This document shows, one piece after another, positions 43,902 through 54,800 of a stretch of DNA of 64,000 bases. The stretch is from NCBI GenBank assembly GCA_029532625.1, contig JARFXM010000005.1, forward strand, positions 1,488,001-1,552,000, in the 5' to 3' direction. The translations under genes and the position numbers were made by a program. This DNA is from Lomentospora prolificans (Eukaryota > Ascomycota > Sordariomycetes > Microascales > Microascaceae). Numbering within the stretch: the first letter of the stretch is position 1; the number at the start of each line of letters is the position of its first letter. A model generated the notes under the pieces. That model made no database searches. It saw only the letters and a list, made by a program, of their open reading frames with translations, and was not told the DNA's origin.

Positions 43902-44882
43902 ATGGCATCGCCTCCCGATTCGGACATCCCGGCCTAGGAGGCCAGTAACGAGTCGGACGAACAGTCACTCACCGAACGGCTTATTCCTGCCCTCACCAGC
44001 CTTCCCACCGAAATTCTGCTACAAATCCGAGAGGAGCTGTCCCTGGCCAGCGTGATGAATCTGTCCGAGACATGCTCCAGAATGTATACCATCTTCCGCA
44101 AAGAAAGCGTGGAGAAAGTTACCGGTCTTGACGAGGATGGCAAATACGACCTGCTCCAGGAGCTGTCCTATGCCCGCCCCAGCTTCATGGCTTGTCCCAG
44201 CTGCATCGTCTTGCACCGCATCAACTACAAGGACTTGCCCACCAAACATCGGTCTCCGGTTTGTTCCACTTTCGACAAACTGCGACTTCACGAGGATATC
44301 ATCATCCCTTACGAGACGTCTCATTGTCGTGCCCAGCTGGCTCTGAAGCTCGAGCGCACCGGCACCCACGCTTCTTATCTTGAGAAGCTAATGGAGCGCT
44401 TTGACCACCACCGTCCCATCTCATTCCCGTACACAACCCTCGACCTGACCTTCTCGGTGAAGCCCAAGATCGTTCGGGGCCACTACCTCCTCTCCATCGT
44501 CTGGACCGTCCAGGGACAAGACGAGTTCAAGTGCTACACCGGCGGACGCTTCCCTACCTTCGGCATTTGCCCCCATCTCACTATACACCAATTTAGGGGT
44601 GAACGCTTCCTGTCTGCCGTATATCATGCCCTGGACAACCCTGATGATCTTGTCAGTGATTGCTGTGCCTACTGCCGTACCGACTTTTCCACAATCTATG
44701 AGGGTGGAAAGGCCCTGATAATCAAGGTCTGGAAGGACCTTGGCACGGAGGAGTCTCTTCAGCCCGGCCCTTTCCATCAGCACTGGCGCATGTTCATTCG
44801 TGCCGGGCTCGGCACCCGCCCCAAGATCGTCGGCAATAGTATCCGCTCCCACGGGATCGAGGCCATGTACAATGAGGGCTAA
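43902..44882 (+). pseudogene. F-box protein gene interrupted by a TAG at codon 12
   Basis: The frame from the ATG at 43902 reads MASPPDSDIPA, a stop (TAG, 43935-43937), and then stays open in the same frame to 44882, 325 sense codons in all. Right after the stop comes an F-box (LTSLPTEILLQIREELSLA, then VMNLSETCSRMYTIF), then a C-terminal half with several Cys and His (SFMACPSCIVLHRINYKDLP) common in Aspergillus F-box proteins. F-box proteins link targets to SCF ubiquitin ligases. A product could start at the in-frame ATG at 44052 but would lack most of the F-box. The promoter is intact and the rest shows no decay. The stop may thus be recent, a strain polymorphism, a read-through site or an assembly error. 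Confidence 0.72.
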
Positions 44883-45379
44883 GAAAACCGGAATGGCCAT
44901 TCGCCAGCTGGTACTTCATTTCACACTTGGTCCTACAATGAATCCGGTCTCCAGAACTCCGCTTCAAATGTGGTTCTTTTGTGGTGAGCCCTACATACCT
45001 AACCCCTCGCCCAAGCTCTAGCCGCGCGGCGGTCCCTTTTAAACCACTTACAGACAGTAAACTAACTGTTGTGGTATGCATGATCTCAATAGTTTGGCCC
45101 TATCCCTCGACTTTTTAATTGACATCCGGCGACAGTAGCCGGCCCGCCCTTTGTGTTGATTAAGTACACAAAATTGATGAAGTGAACTTTAAACATCGAA
45201 GTCAGTAGGAACAGGCATAGATGCACGTCATTGAGAGTCTCGATAGTCACTTTATGGTGCTTCAGCGCCTGATAATCGAGAAAGCTTAAACTATTTTATA
45301 TTTCAACTCTTCCACGTTTACTAGTCGTGATACCCCGTCGGGAAATCCACGCTTTTTTCCATCCGTGCTCTTATCGCCC
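44883..45379. other. Convergent intergenic region (0.5 kb)
   Basis: 3' flanks of the F-box gene and the SDR gene. Nothing else seen. Confidence 0.5.
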
Positions 45380-46330
45380 TTAGTATCCATTAGATAGAGA
45401 CATTCCGCCGTCAACTGTAAAGTTTTGTCCGTTTATGAACTGGTTGGCAGCACAGAATAAGATTGCGCTGGCCATATCTTCATCCTTTCCTGGCCTTTCG
45501 GCAGGAGACCCGCTTCCACTATCTTTAGAAAGATGGCTCTTTTGTGCTTCGTCACTACCCTCCGTCGTCATCTCACTTGGGAAGAGGCCCGGAGAAATGG
45601 CATTAACCCGAATCCTAACCCCATTCTTGAGGAAATCTGAAGCCAGCATGCGAGTAAGGTGGATAGTGGCCGCCTTTGAAGCATTGTAAGAATAGTGGTG
45701 CTGGCCTGTCTTGATCTTTCCGCTAACGCTGGCAATGTTGATGACTGTTCCCGACCAACCCTTATGTCTTTCGGTGCTATGATGGAGAAGGGGAAGGAAC
45801 GCGGTCGCCACGAAATACGCCGCCGATGTGTTTGTGCTGTAGACATTCGCCCAGTCTGTAAAGTTGGAGGTTTCCGCACTGAAGAGTTTAGCTTTGAGGT
45901 CGTCGGCCGATGTGGGTTTGTCCTCAATGTCGAGCTTCTCTCCTGAGATACCGGCATTGTTGATGAGAATGCAGAGGCATTGCTCGCGACTAGAGATATA
46001 ATCGTAGAGCTCAGAGACGGATTGCTTCTTTGTGATGTCGCAGGTTACGGCGATCAATTCACCAGGAATATCCTTTCCATACTTCTCGACGACGGTATCC
46101 AGCTTCTCCTTGGTGCGTCCCGTGATATATACCTTGGCTCCGTTGACGGCCAGGGCCTGTGCAGCCATCAGCCCAATACCCGAGCCACCGCCTACCCTCG
46201 CAGAGGTCAGTAACGAACCACGTTTTTAGACGAGTCGAGCCTTCCTCAACATACCAGTAACGAGGGCAACGCGACCAGAGAGGTTAAACAGCGAATCTCG
46301 CTGGAGAGACTTTTGAGCAGGAGCAGCCAT
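45380..46330 (-). CDS. Short-chain dehydrogenase/reductase (classical SDR)
   Basis: Two exons (46255-46330 and 45380-46191) with a 63-nt intron give 295 residues. Splicing joins VALVTG to GGSGIG, making the cofactor motif TGGGSGIG of classical SDRs. Other motifs are CDITKKQSVSEL, NNAGIS, VINIASVSGKI with the catalytic Ser, YSYNASKAA (Tyr-x3-Lys catalytic pair), and RVNAISPGLFPSEM. A last segment INGQNFTVDGGMSL is typical of the family's C-terminus. It should be a soluble NAD(P)-dependent oxidoreductase of about 31 kDa. The substrate is not evident. A TATA-like sequence lies about 121 bases upstream (minus strand, 46451-46456). Confidence 0.92.
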
Positions 46331-47364
46331 AGTAAAATAGTAGTGTAAAAGGTATTTTCTTTTTTCTTTTTTGGAACTTGACGACAAAGATGCAATCGAG
46401 ACTTACAAGTTAAAACACCTTGAGTCGACGAACCAGGGAGGGCGACCCATCTTATATTATTCCGCCATGCTGTCGCGCGAACTGTTGAGCAGCAACCGTC
46501 ATAGAGAGCTCATCGGCGCGATCCCTTGGCAATTCGGTGGAAACTCTCATGTGGCTAGTTGCGATTTTAAATAGCGATCAAATCATAACATGCATTGGTG
46601 ATTCAAAGTGGTACTGGGGCTTCCAGCAGGATGCGGTTTCTGCACTCCTCCAACAGTGACAGAAGATGACGCCACTCCGCAATCATCGACCTCGAACCCT
46701 TGCGCGCTCAGCTTCGAAAATTCGAGCAACGCCCGTCCGTCACTCCATTAAGGGTGCCCACGATAGATAGCTAAGGGGACATTACAAATCCGTCACAGGT
46801 AATCCGGAATTAATTCTCCGGTTCTCCTAACTCTAGTCGCAAGCTTCCCTATGCTTTTTCACCGACTTGCATCCGCTGGTGAAAACTGTATCTATTTCCA
46901 CTCCTCTTGATCCCGCGTCACTTGTCGAATGCTACCAGCTGGCTTTGAACCGCTCGTTACGCAATATTATCTTGGGAATAGGCGGGAAACAGCGATCGGA
47001 AGGAATAGATGGGAAAATAGTTGAACTGTAGATGGGAGCGGCTCAGTTGAAAGCCGCCGTGGTGGATAGTACTTTCCCGTAGTTCCGGGGGCCAATTCAA
47101 GGTCGACCTTACCTTCCTTCCACTCGGCGGAATTCAAATTTTTGCCCCATGGACGGCGATTTTGGGACGTTTAATACATCACAAGCTAAGCTAGCCACCT
47201 CTTTCAATGAGAGCGAAATCCAGCAAGTCTTAGTGCAACCTAAAATGACTAATCGACGGTGAGCATGAGGAGAATCCCACTTTCGTGCGGAGAAGCTGCT
47301 TTCAAGTCTACCAAGGCTGAACAACTCTTGTACCACTTCGATACTTTGCTTCCAAATCACTAAA
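46331..47364. other. Divergent intergenic region (1.0 kb)
   Basis: Promoters of the SDR gene and the Dabb-barrel gene. No coding frame supported. Confidence 0.45.
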
Positions 47365-47815
47365 ATGACTGTAACCCACATTGTGCTTCTCAGCTTCAAG
47401 TCCAGCATCAGCCAGGAAGATGTAAAAGCTGTACGCGCCCTATCTTGTCTCTCGAGCCCGGAAACTTCAACTAACCTACTGCGCTGCAATGCCAGGCCTG
47501 TGCTCGTTTCGTTGGTCTGAAGGATACATGTGTCGACCCGAAGTCCGGCTCACCATATATTTTGTCTCTCAAGGGCGGCAAGGACAACTCGCCTGAGGAC
47601 TTACAAGTAAGCGGCACTCTCAGTTAAACTCTGGTAGCCGCCCATTAACCCCAACGAAGAATGGACTATCCCACGGGTTTGTAGTTGAATTCGCCTCCGC
47701 TGCCGACAGGGACTACTATGTCTCGAATGATCCTGCACACCAGTCCTTTGTAAAAAGCATCGATGGTGTCGTCGACAAACTGACTGTGCTGGATTTTGAA
47801 AATGGAGAGTTTTGA
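47365..47815 (+). CDS. Stress-responsive A/B-barrel (Dabb) domain protein
   Basis: Three exons (47365-47430, 47496-47606, 47660-47815), each a whole number of codons, give 110 residues. It is too split to appear as a long frame. The opening MTVTHIVLLSFKSSISQEDV is the classic Dabb start, followed after the introns by KDTCVDPKSGSPYILSLKGG and HGFVVEFASAADRDYYVSND, and the usual AHQSFVKSIDGVVDKLTVLD near the end. Dabb proteins form dimeric alpha/beta barrels. Some are stress-induced, others cyclise polyketides. Nothing nearby suggests a polyketide cluster, so a stress or housekeeping role is more likely. No signal peptide. Confidence 0.88.
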
Positions 47816-48215
47816 GACTCGACTCTGAGTCCGAGCCGAATACGACGCTGAATGTACGACGCTGAATGTACGACTTCTTCCCAGCCGTCCGTCAGGCTGT
47901 TTCAAGCAAGGCCGAGTCTTGGGAGGAAACTTCCGCACTACAGCTGGCTGACACAAAGAAAGCTAGCAGTGATCTACATAATACTATACGGAAAAAGTAC
48001 TTTCAGGATGGGTCTTACACTTCAGCCTCGAGTTTTATCAAATGTTTATTCATATCAAGCCCGCAATATAGCTCAAAGAAGGGAATCATTTAGAACATAC
48101 GCTTACCACTCCTTTCTCTCCCTTGTTTTCGCCCTCGTCATAGCCTAATGTGTGTCCCTGATCACAGCCCAAAGCCAAGACACACCAGACAGCGACACAG
48201 CTGGGTCACTAGTCT
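47816..48215. other. Convergent intergenic region (0.4 kb)
   Basis: 3' flanks of the Dabb and ribonuclease genes. An 11-base unit (GTACGACGCTGAAT-like) is repeated twice in tandem near 47854-47880. Confidence 0.45.
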
Positions 48216-48702
48216 TTAGTTGGTGATGCAGGAGACGAAGTTGTTGCCAGAGGCACCGGTATGGGTGATGGCACCAACGTAGACGCACTGGCCGTTGTAG
48301 CTCGGGTTGAAGACGATGCGGTCGGCACCAGGGGAGCCTGAGTTAATATGTTATTAGCGTCAATGCGGAAAGCGAAGTGGTTTGTGGGAAAATTCACGTA
48401 CCGCCGCTATAAACACCGGAAGTGAGAATGGGGAATTCCTGGTAAGGGCCTGAAGTAGCAAGAGGAAGACCCTCACGGTTGTTGAAGGTGTGGGGGTACT
48501 TGTTGCTGCCGAGAGTCTGGCCGGCGGCGTGGAGGCTACAGCCCTTGCTGGTGGCAGAGTTGAGCTGAGAGCGGGAGTAGGTGTTGCTACCGCACTTGAC
48601 GGAGGTGGTACCACTGGTGCCCTGGCGCTTCTCAAGGTCGATGGGGTTGGCGACCGCAAAGGTGGCGAGGGAGGCAAGGATGATGGACTTGATGCTGACC
48701 AT
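48216..48702 (-). CDS. Secreted guanyl-specific ribonuclease (RNase T1/N1 family)
   Basis: Two exons (48402-48702 and 48216-48337) with a 64-nt intron give 140 residues. I chose the ATG at 48702 because it begins a signal peptide (MVSIKSIILASLATFAVANP). A dibasic LEKR site follows, where Kex2 would cut to release the mature enzyme. The mature part shows the T1 fold: VKCGSNTYSRSQLNSA, the catalytic His in YPHTFNN, Glu in PYQEFPI, Arg in ADRIVF and His in GAITHTGA. All four catalytic positions are kept, with four Cys for two disulphides. Such enzymes cut RNA after G outside the cell, mostly for nutrition. A TATA-like box lies at 48826-48833 on the minus strand. Confidence 0.93.
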
Positions 48703-49395
48703 TTTGAAGAATTTTGGAGGGGACGACAAGAGAGGATCTGGCTTTCCGGGTGACTTGGCTTGTGCGAGGGCTGGTTGGGTAACGAAGAGGAGTATTGAAG
48801 ACGAGATGGCAGGAAGCTGTCGAGATTATTATACTCTAGACGGTCTACGCGTGTTGCCCATTTCATGGATCTCGTCGTCCTCTGTTCCATAGTGTTGTAG
48901 ATCACGCCCCGGCCACCCATGGTCGCATCAGCGATTGGGCCGCCAAGAGATAACTTTCATCAATCTACGACCCTGATTTGGCAGGTGCCAGTGCCTTTCG
49001 AGCCTCTCACGCCTCACAGTCTGTCGGTACCCGGTTTGGTTAGTGGTCCGTAGATCGTTGCTGTCCCCGCTGAGCCAATCCCGCGCTTGCCGTCAACTAC
49101 CGTCCACTAGACGGAGATAAAGACAGCACGCGGACCGGCTTGCTGGCCCCGAGGCGCTCAGTCAGATCTACAGGGGCTTCTAGGGTGGGGTTGGGGGAAA
49201 TGCAACCCTTCGGTCCCCCAAATCTGAAAAAAGAATCATTCTAGCGCGGGGCATCCCACCAATGACATCGGCCATGCCACCTGTGTTGGCGCTGTTCTCC
49301 TACTCGAAGCGACTCCTGCAATTCGGACATGACTCCCCTTTTTAGATGACAATGCACCGTCGGGAGCCTCCAAGGCGTCCACATATACAACCACG
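48703..49395. other. Divergent intergenic region (0.7 kb)
   Basis: Promoters of the ribonuclease gene and the DUF3632 gene. No gene seen. Confidence 0.45.
48826..48833 (-). promoter_or_regulatory. TATA-like element of the T1-type ribonuclease gene
   Basis: TATAATAA on the minus strand, 124 bases upstream of the ATG at 48702. Confidence 0.4.
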
Positions 49396-50358
49396 ATGTT
49401 GTCTCGTGCAGTTGCGAGGCGTTTGGTCCGGTCAGCCTCGTCAATCTCACTCAACTCCAGAAGCATCGCAAACATGTCAGCCCCCGCCGCTCTTCAGTCT
49501 CTCAACGCCCCAGAGAAGCCTTTGTCCGATATTGTGCAGGCTCTCAACAGCCAAATTCTGGCCAACGAGTCGAAGGCGGGCGATATTGTGTGGGATTCAT
49601 GGAACACGCTCTTCTCCATTGCGGGGAAAACCCCGGGCGATCAACAGGGCAGATTAGTCGAATTTGTCGAGCTCCTACGCAAGTCACCGATCAAAAATGC
49701 TGCCGGGCAGGACATTCTTGTTGAGCATGAGGCTCTGTGGACGGCTCTTCCAACCTTTGGTTGGGTTGCCCGGGATCTCTGGAATTGGAGTAAGATGACG
49801 ATACCCATGCTCGCCCCAACCACCCCGCGCCCCCACATCCATCCATTGCCGTTGCACTTGTCATATTATCCCTCATTACCTGCATGAAGAATTGAGAGCA
49901 CGGCCAGCGCTATTAACACGACGCCACTACCAGATATTCACGATCCCAACGCAACCGCCGAGGACTTCCAGGATTGGGATAACAAGACGGCATTCCTAGC
50001 ACGCCTTACATCCCGAAGCGACCCCAACGGCGGAGAAAATCTTGACGCTTCCATGTATGCCCTCTGGGCAATGCGCTCCGCTTTCGAACAGAATTGCCCC
50101 GAAAATGTCAGCAATGCACCAGCGATTAGGAACGCAGCCATCTGGATCATTTACGCGGGCAAAGCTCTACGGAGATCGGTTTCCAATCAAGTGGATATGC
50201 CTGATAGGTGTGGGGTGCCCGGGAGCAAGCTCTCCGAGAAAGAGTGGAGAGGTTTCAACGCCGAGCGATGGAGTCTCTGGAAGAAAGGCTTCGAAGAAGC
50301 GGCGGACTCCGTTGTAGAAGCTAAGGTTGCCGCTCAGATTATGGAAGACTTGCAGTAG
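49396..50358 (+). CDS. DUF3632-family protein
   Basis: Two exons (49396-49789 and 49934-50358) give 272 residues. The 144-nt intron is longer than others here; its acceptor (CTACCAG) was chosen because the nearer AG sites break frame. The body matches DUF3632, a fungal family of unknown function: LWTALPTFGWVARDLWNW, then EDFQDWDNKTAFLARLTSR, MYALWAMRSAFEQ, AAIWIIYAGKALRRSV and RWSLWKKGFEEAADS. The N-terminus MLSRAVARRLVRSASSISLN is basic and Ser-rich, like a mitochondrial presequence. Starting at the second Met (49474, MSAPAALQSL) would give a cytosolic form. Both may be made. No catalytic residues are known. Confidence 0.85.
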
Positions 50359-50917
50359 GCGGTTTCAAACAAACGCGGCAGTGCCATATTAGCTTAGTTT
50401 TTCTTCATGATAAAGAAATTCGATTTCTATCCTGGTTCTTCGTTGGACTATCGGTGACCTAATACAGAGATTGGAATTGACATATTCCCAAACGGGTCGC
50501 CTGCACGTCAAATGGCAGCACTGGTGCATTCTCATGCATGGATACCCTAGTATCCACCGCGTACTAACTCCTTCAGTCGAGGTATAGAGCCGCACAGAGC
50601 GTCCTCAACGAAAGCCTCTGTTGCAATCAGGGTCTATTGCCAGGAACCTACGCGAGTTAGGGCCAATGAACGCAAACCAGTAGCACACGCACGGAGAAAC
50701 ATATCGAGAGAAATCGAGTAGGTTGTTTAGAATCGAGTCAGCTGACCAATCGCCGATAGACCGTGGTGTCATGTTTTCTCCTTATTATGTCCGACTTCTT
50801 AACACGTCGGTTCAGAGCAAAGGGCTAGTTTGTATTGATTAGATGAATGTCAGAGTGGGTACACCATCTTGAAACTCGGAATCAACCTTTCGTAACCCTA
50901 CTTCATCATTCGATCTC
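50359..50917. other. Convergent intergenic region (0.56 kb)
   Basis: 3' flanks of the DUF3632 gene and the esterase gene. Nothing else seen. Confidence 0.5.
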
Positions 50918-51886
50918 TTACCAGTCAACGAAGTAGTCGATGCCGTCTGTGATGGCGCTCGCTCCAACGCTGGCATGGTCTTGTCCCTTGTACTCCTTGA
51001 GAACCACATCTCTCAGGCGAGGGTTCCTGCGGATGCGGCGATACAACTCTTGGCAATTATCCGTCATATGAAACGTCTCAATAATTGCTTTTCGGGCTTG
51101 GTATTCCTCTTCAGTTTCGGTCCGTCGACGGACAGGAAATTGCTCCAAGGATCCGTAGCTAATTCGGAAAGCAGGCTTGTTCGGGTGGCTATTGCACTTC
51201 TTGTCGTCACATTGAAGGCGGTCTACCTCATCCAAAATCGAGCCGTTATTCCAGAAGATGGCTGGGCTGGCCGTGAGGAACGTGTCAAACAGGTCGGGCT
51301 CGGTAAGTAGTGCATAGATGACGAAGAGGCCACCGAAAGAATGGCCGTAAAGGGCCTCGCGAGTGAAGTTTACATTTGGGAACACAGTCGAGCGGATAAA
51401 GGGCCTCAGCACGTCATCGAGAAAATCAATGAATTCGTCAGCTCCAGAAGGAGGGTCCCCGGGGTTCGGCTCAGTGCCTTCCGGTAGAGGAGGGCGGAAA
51501 TCAATGGTCCTCTGAGAGCTGTAGACGGAATCCGTCAAGGGATAACCGACACTGACGACAACAGCATCGGGCTGGGCGAATTCTACGGGACCACGGCGTT
51601 TCCAAGCCTCTGAAGCAGTCATACCGAGCGCGTTTCCATCTAATACATACCTAGGTGTATGTTAATGTAAAATGTCCGCCTGGATGTTCTCGCAGCATGA
51701 CGAATCTTACATGGCAAGAGCAGACGCATCAAGGTCGGGAGAAGCCCATTCAAATGGCCATGAGACCTCAATCTGGTACTCAAGGCCAGCTCCATTGCTC
51801 AGATTCCAGAATTGCACATTGGGGAGGATCGTTGCCTGAAATGCCGACACCAAGGGTGTAAAGGACCAATTACCAAGGGCAGACAT
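50918..51886 (-). CDS. Alpha/beta-hydrolase of the IroE/SidJ esterase type
   Basis: Two exons (51711-51886 and 50918-51650) with a 60-nt intron give 302 residues. The N-terminal part, then YVLDGNALG after the intron, is as in the PF00756 esterase family that includes bacterial IroE and fungal siderophore esterases. The nucleophile is Ser163 in LYGHSFGGLFV, and a likely catalytic His is at 284 in YKGQDHASVG. The block DDVLRPFIRSTVFPNVNFTR before the nucleophile also fits. Such enzymes cut ester bonds of siderophores or other small esters. There is no signal peptide, so it would act inside the cell. No siderophore synthase or transporter lies in the window, so the substrate is open. Confidence 0.85.
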
Positions 51887-54800
51887 GGTGGCCGATATTT
51901 TCTCTTCTTGTCTCGGATAGGTTAACTCGCGAAAGAATCGAGATGAAGAGAGTTTCTCAGGCTATCGAGCGTCTTTAGGGAATTGCGCGCATTATTATAT
52001 GTCAATGAACAACTCCCGCTTGCCCAATGTGGCAGATGAAGGAATTGGCAGACTACTGCATGGCGGCCGACATATTACCCACCTTCGGGAAATATTGGAC
52101 TGATAGCAGGGTTGTTCATAGGTCAACCAGAAAGCCAGCCATGATGGATGTTCGGCTCAGCCCATCCCATGTATAACGCGTCCTGATGAGGATGCCATGG
52201 AGTTGCGCTCGAGCGTTCAAATACTCCCCTGGCCCACTCTACGAACCAAGCTCTCCATGTCTTGCCTCATTTTTAAGGGCGCGATGACGACGTCGTTTCT
52301 TTGCACGTACATAATTCCCTGTAGGCAGCTCCGGCTCTAAAAAAGGAAATTCGTGTTTTAGTGAGTATTCGCCCGGGAAGGTCAAAAAGTGAATATTTTC
52401 ATGGCGACTGATAGCCGCATCCTTAAACGGGGCGAGAGATGCTAGTCTTGGACACCGAGGCCACAAAAAGAGACCTTCGAGTCCGAATATTGATCAGAGA
52501 AAGAGAATCTATGCTTATGATACAGTAGAACCTGGAGCCACAAATCACTGCAGCTCTAGGTCATGCTCGAACTCCTGCGGTCTTTAACTCGATGCATCTG
52601 AAAGTTGATAACGATCACGGATCTAGTTGTTAGTTTATTAACTACCACGCCTCGACGAGTTGTATGCTTCGGGAATCTAGTCGAAACTGATTTTAGCGAG
52701 AGCCAACTGGAGTTTCCGGTCTGTGGCGAGACTACATACCCCTCGTATTTAAGCCCGAGTGCTTGTGGATAAAAAAGAGAGTGCTGCGATTGTTGGCGTG
52801 TATCCCCCGTCTGTTCCCACAGGTCCGATATGACGTTGAGGCCGAAGAAACCTTGGTGGCCGGTAGCGGCCTCTTGTCGATTCGACAATCGATCACTGCG
52901 TCCACCATGCGGTCACTAGTAACTGCCTGGACTCTTACAAGAGCATTGTCTTGAGAGAGTACAGCGGCGTCGTCAACCGGATCTGTTACTATCTAGATTC
53001 GCGGTTGGAGATTGTCGACGGCGATGGTCCGGACCAATGATAGAAGCTTTAAAAGCTGGAGCGCAAGGACTATAGGCCATCGATTTCAATAATCATGGTT
53101 GGCATACCCTGGTCGAAGTTTGGAAATGGGCCGTTGGCAGCGAGAATAAGAAGTAATCCTAGGCCACTGGGTCGCCATCTCCGAAGGAAATCAACTGTGG
53201 CCGTGATACAGCAACGAATTCTACAAGCTTCCGTCAAACGGCACGCCTTCTTGTCTTGCCAATATCGCCCACGCGATTGGAATTTACATTTTGGTTCAAC
53301 TCTGCTAGTGCAGCACCTGCCAAACCTGCAGATGCGATGACCATGCTGGATAATCGCCTCGCAATTCTTCACGACAGTGACTAGCGAGACCAACTCATCG
53401 AATAGTGGACTGTCTCGTGTTCTAGGATATATCCGGCCTTCAGGGTGGGATGAGGATGTTCACCGGATTGCGTATGTATCATGTCGAGATCTGAGTGGTA
53501 TTTCAGCACAGAATTCTTGACTCGGACGAGGACATCGGTGGAAGCCGGTTCCAAACTTGGCATGCGCACAAATTGGCCAGCCTAGCCACATCGAACGAGT
53601 TTGTACGCCTTCAGGGTTATTATTTCTATTGGTTCTAAGTTAACAAAGTCGAGATGAACGGACAGGCCATAACTGGCTTATGATAGTTAGCTCAAAACTA
53701 GTATTAATAGAGAGCTAGGAATCCAGGAACCCCGGGGTAAAAGACTCTGTAGGCACTGTGTCGCCGGTATTCGTCCACAGTTCGTATCGAGTGCGTCTTG
53801 CGGGGCCATCCCCTGATCAACCAGCCCGAGCTCCGCCCTGTGAGCTGTGACGAGACTCGTTGCGTCGGTTATCGAAGCCTCGTTGGAGAGTGCTGCAGTC
53901 TATTAGAAGATTGAAACGCCGTTTTTGCGGACGGGGCCATTGCCCCGGCTTAAGCTTCACCAGGTTCCTATCTCATTATCTCGATGCGGCTCCTCTCCTG
54001 CATCTGGGTATGCGGAGTGCAGCTTAGGAATTCGAGTTAGAGTGTAGATTCCTCACGTATAGTTATCTCGCGACGACCTAAGCCCTAGTGAAGGTTGGAT
54101 GTCAGAGGGTGTGTGATGGTCAAGTCATATGCAGAGGAAAACATAACAACATAACGTGACCTAATACTCCAGCGCGTACGAATCCAAGTCTAATTCTGCT
54201 AGGACACTTTTCAGGCGTACCGTTAATGTCAAGAATGTTAATGTTAAGAGAATTGTGTATCTGTTATTACTGGTATGATCCATGCAACTCTTCCGGTGTT
54301 GGCAAACCGCGTTATGCGGTTTGTAGCCATGCAGTGATCCTGTTCAAACGCATAATATCGAAACAGCCAGCTCAGCAAAGAACTCGCAAACAGGTAGTGC
54401 TTCGGCCCGGTATCGATGCGACGTCGGAAGTAGGCATGCTGAGTCGTAGAAATAACTTCAGCTCGTCCTGCATTGGCCACATGTTCGACATAATAACCCT
54501 GGCAGCAAAACCGTTTGGTCATAAGACAGGGAAGTATAATCATTCACTTTAGCCTCGACGCGAACCTTCCCGGCTTATGGGCATGCATGCAAGGGCAAAA
54601 CGCGGGATTGGCAAGGAAATACAGATTATGACCGCCAGAAAGCCAATTGAATTCAAAGAAACCGTCCTTCAGCCCTTGCATCGAAGTCCAGCCATCACCT
54701 CATCCCATCGTCCACTCATTTCTTTGCTTAGACACACGATGCTCACGCCAGCAAACATGTCTCATGCTCATTCCAGTGATGCTTCGAAAAATTAGAGGCT

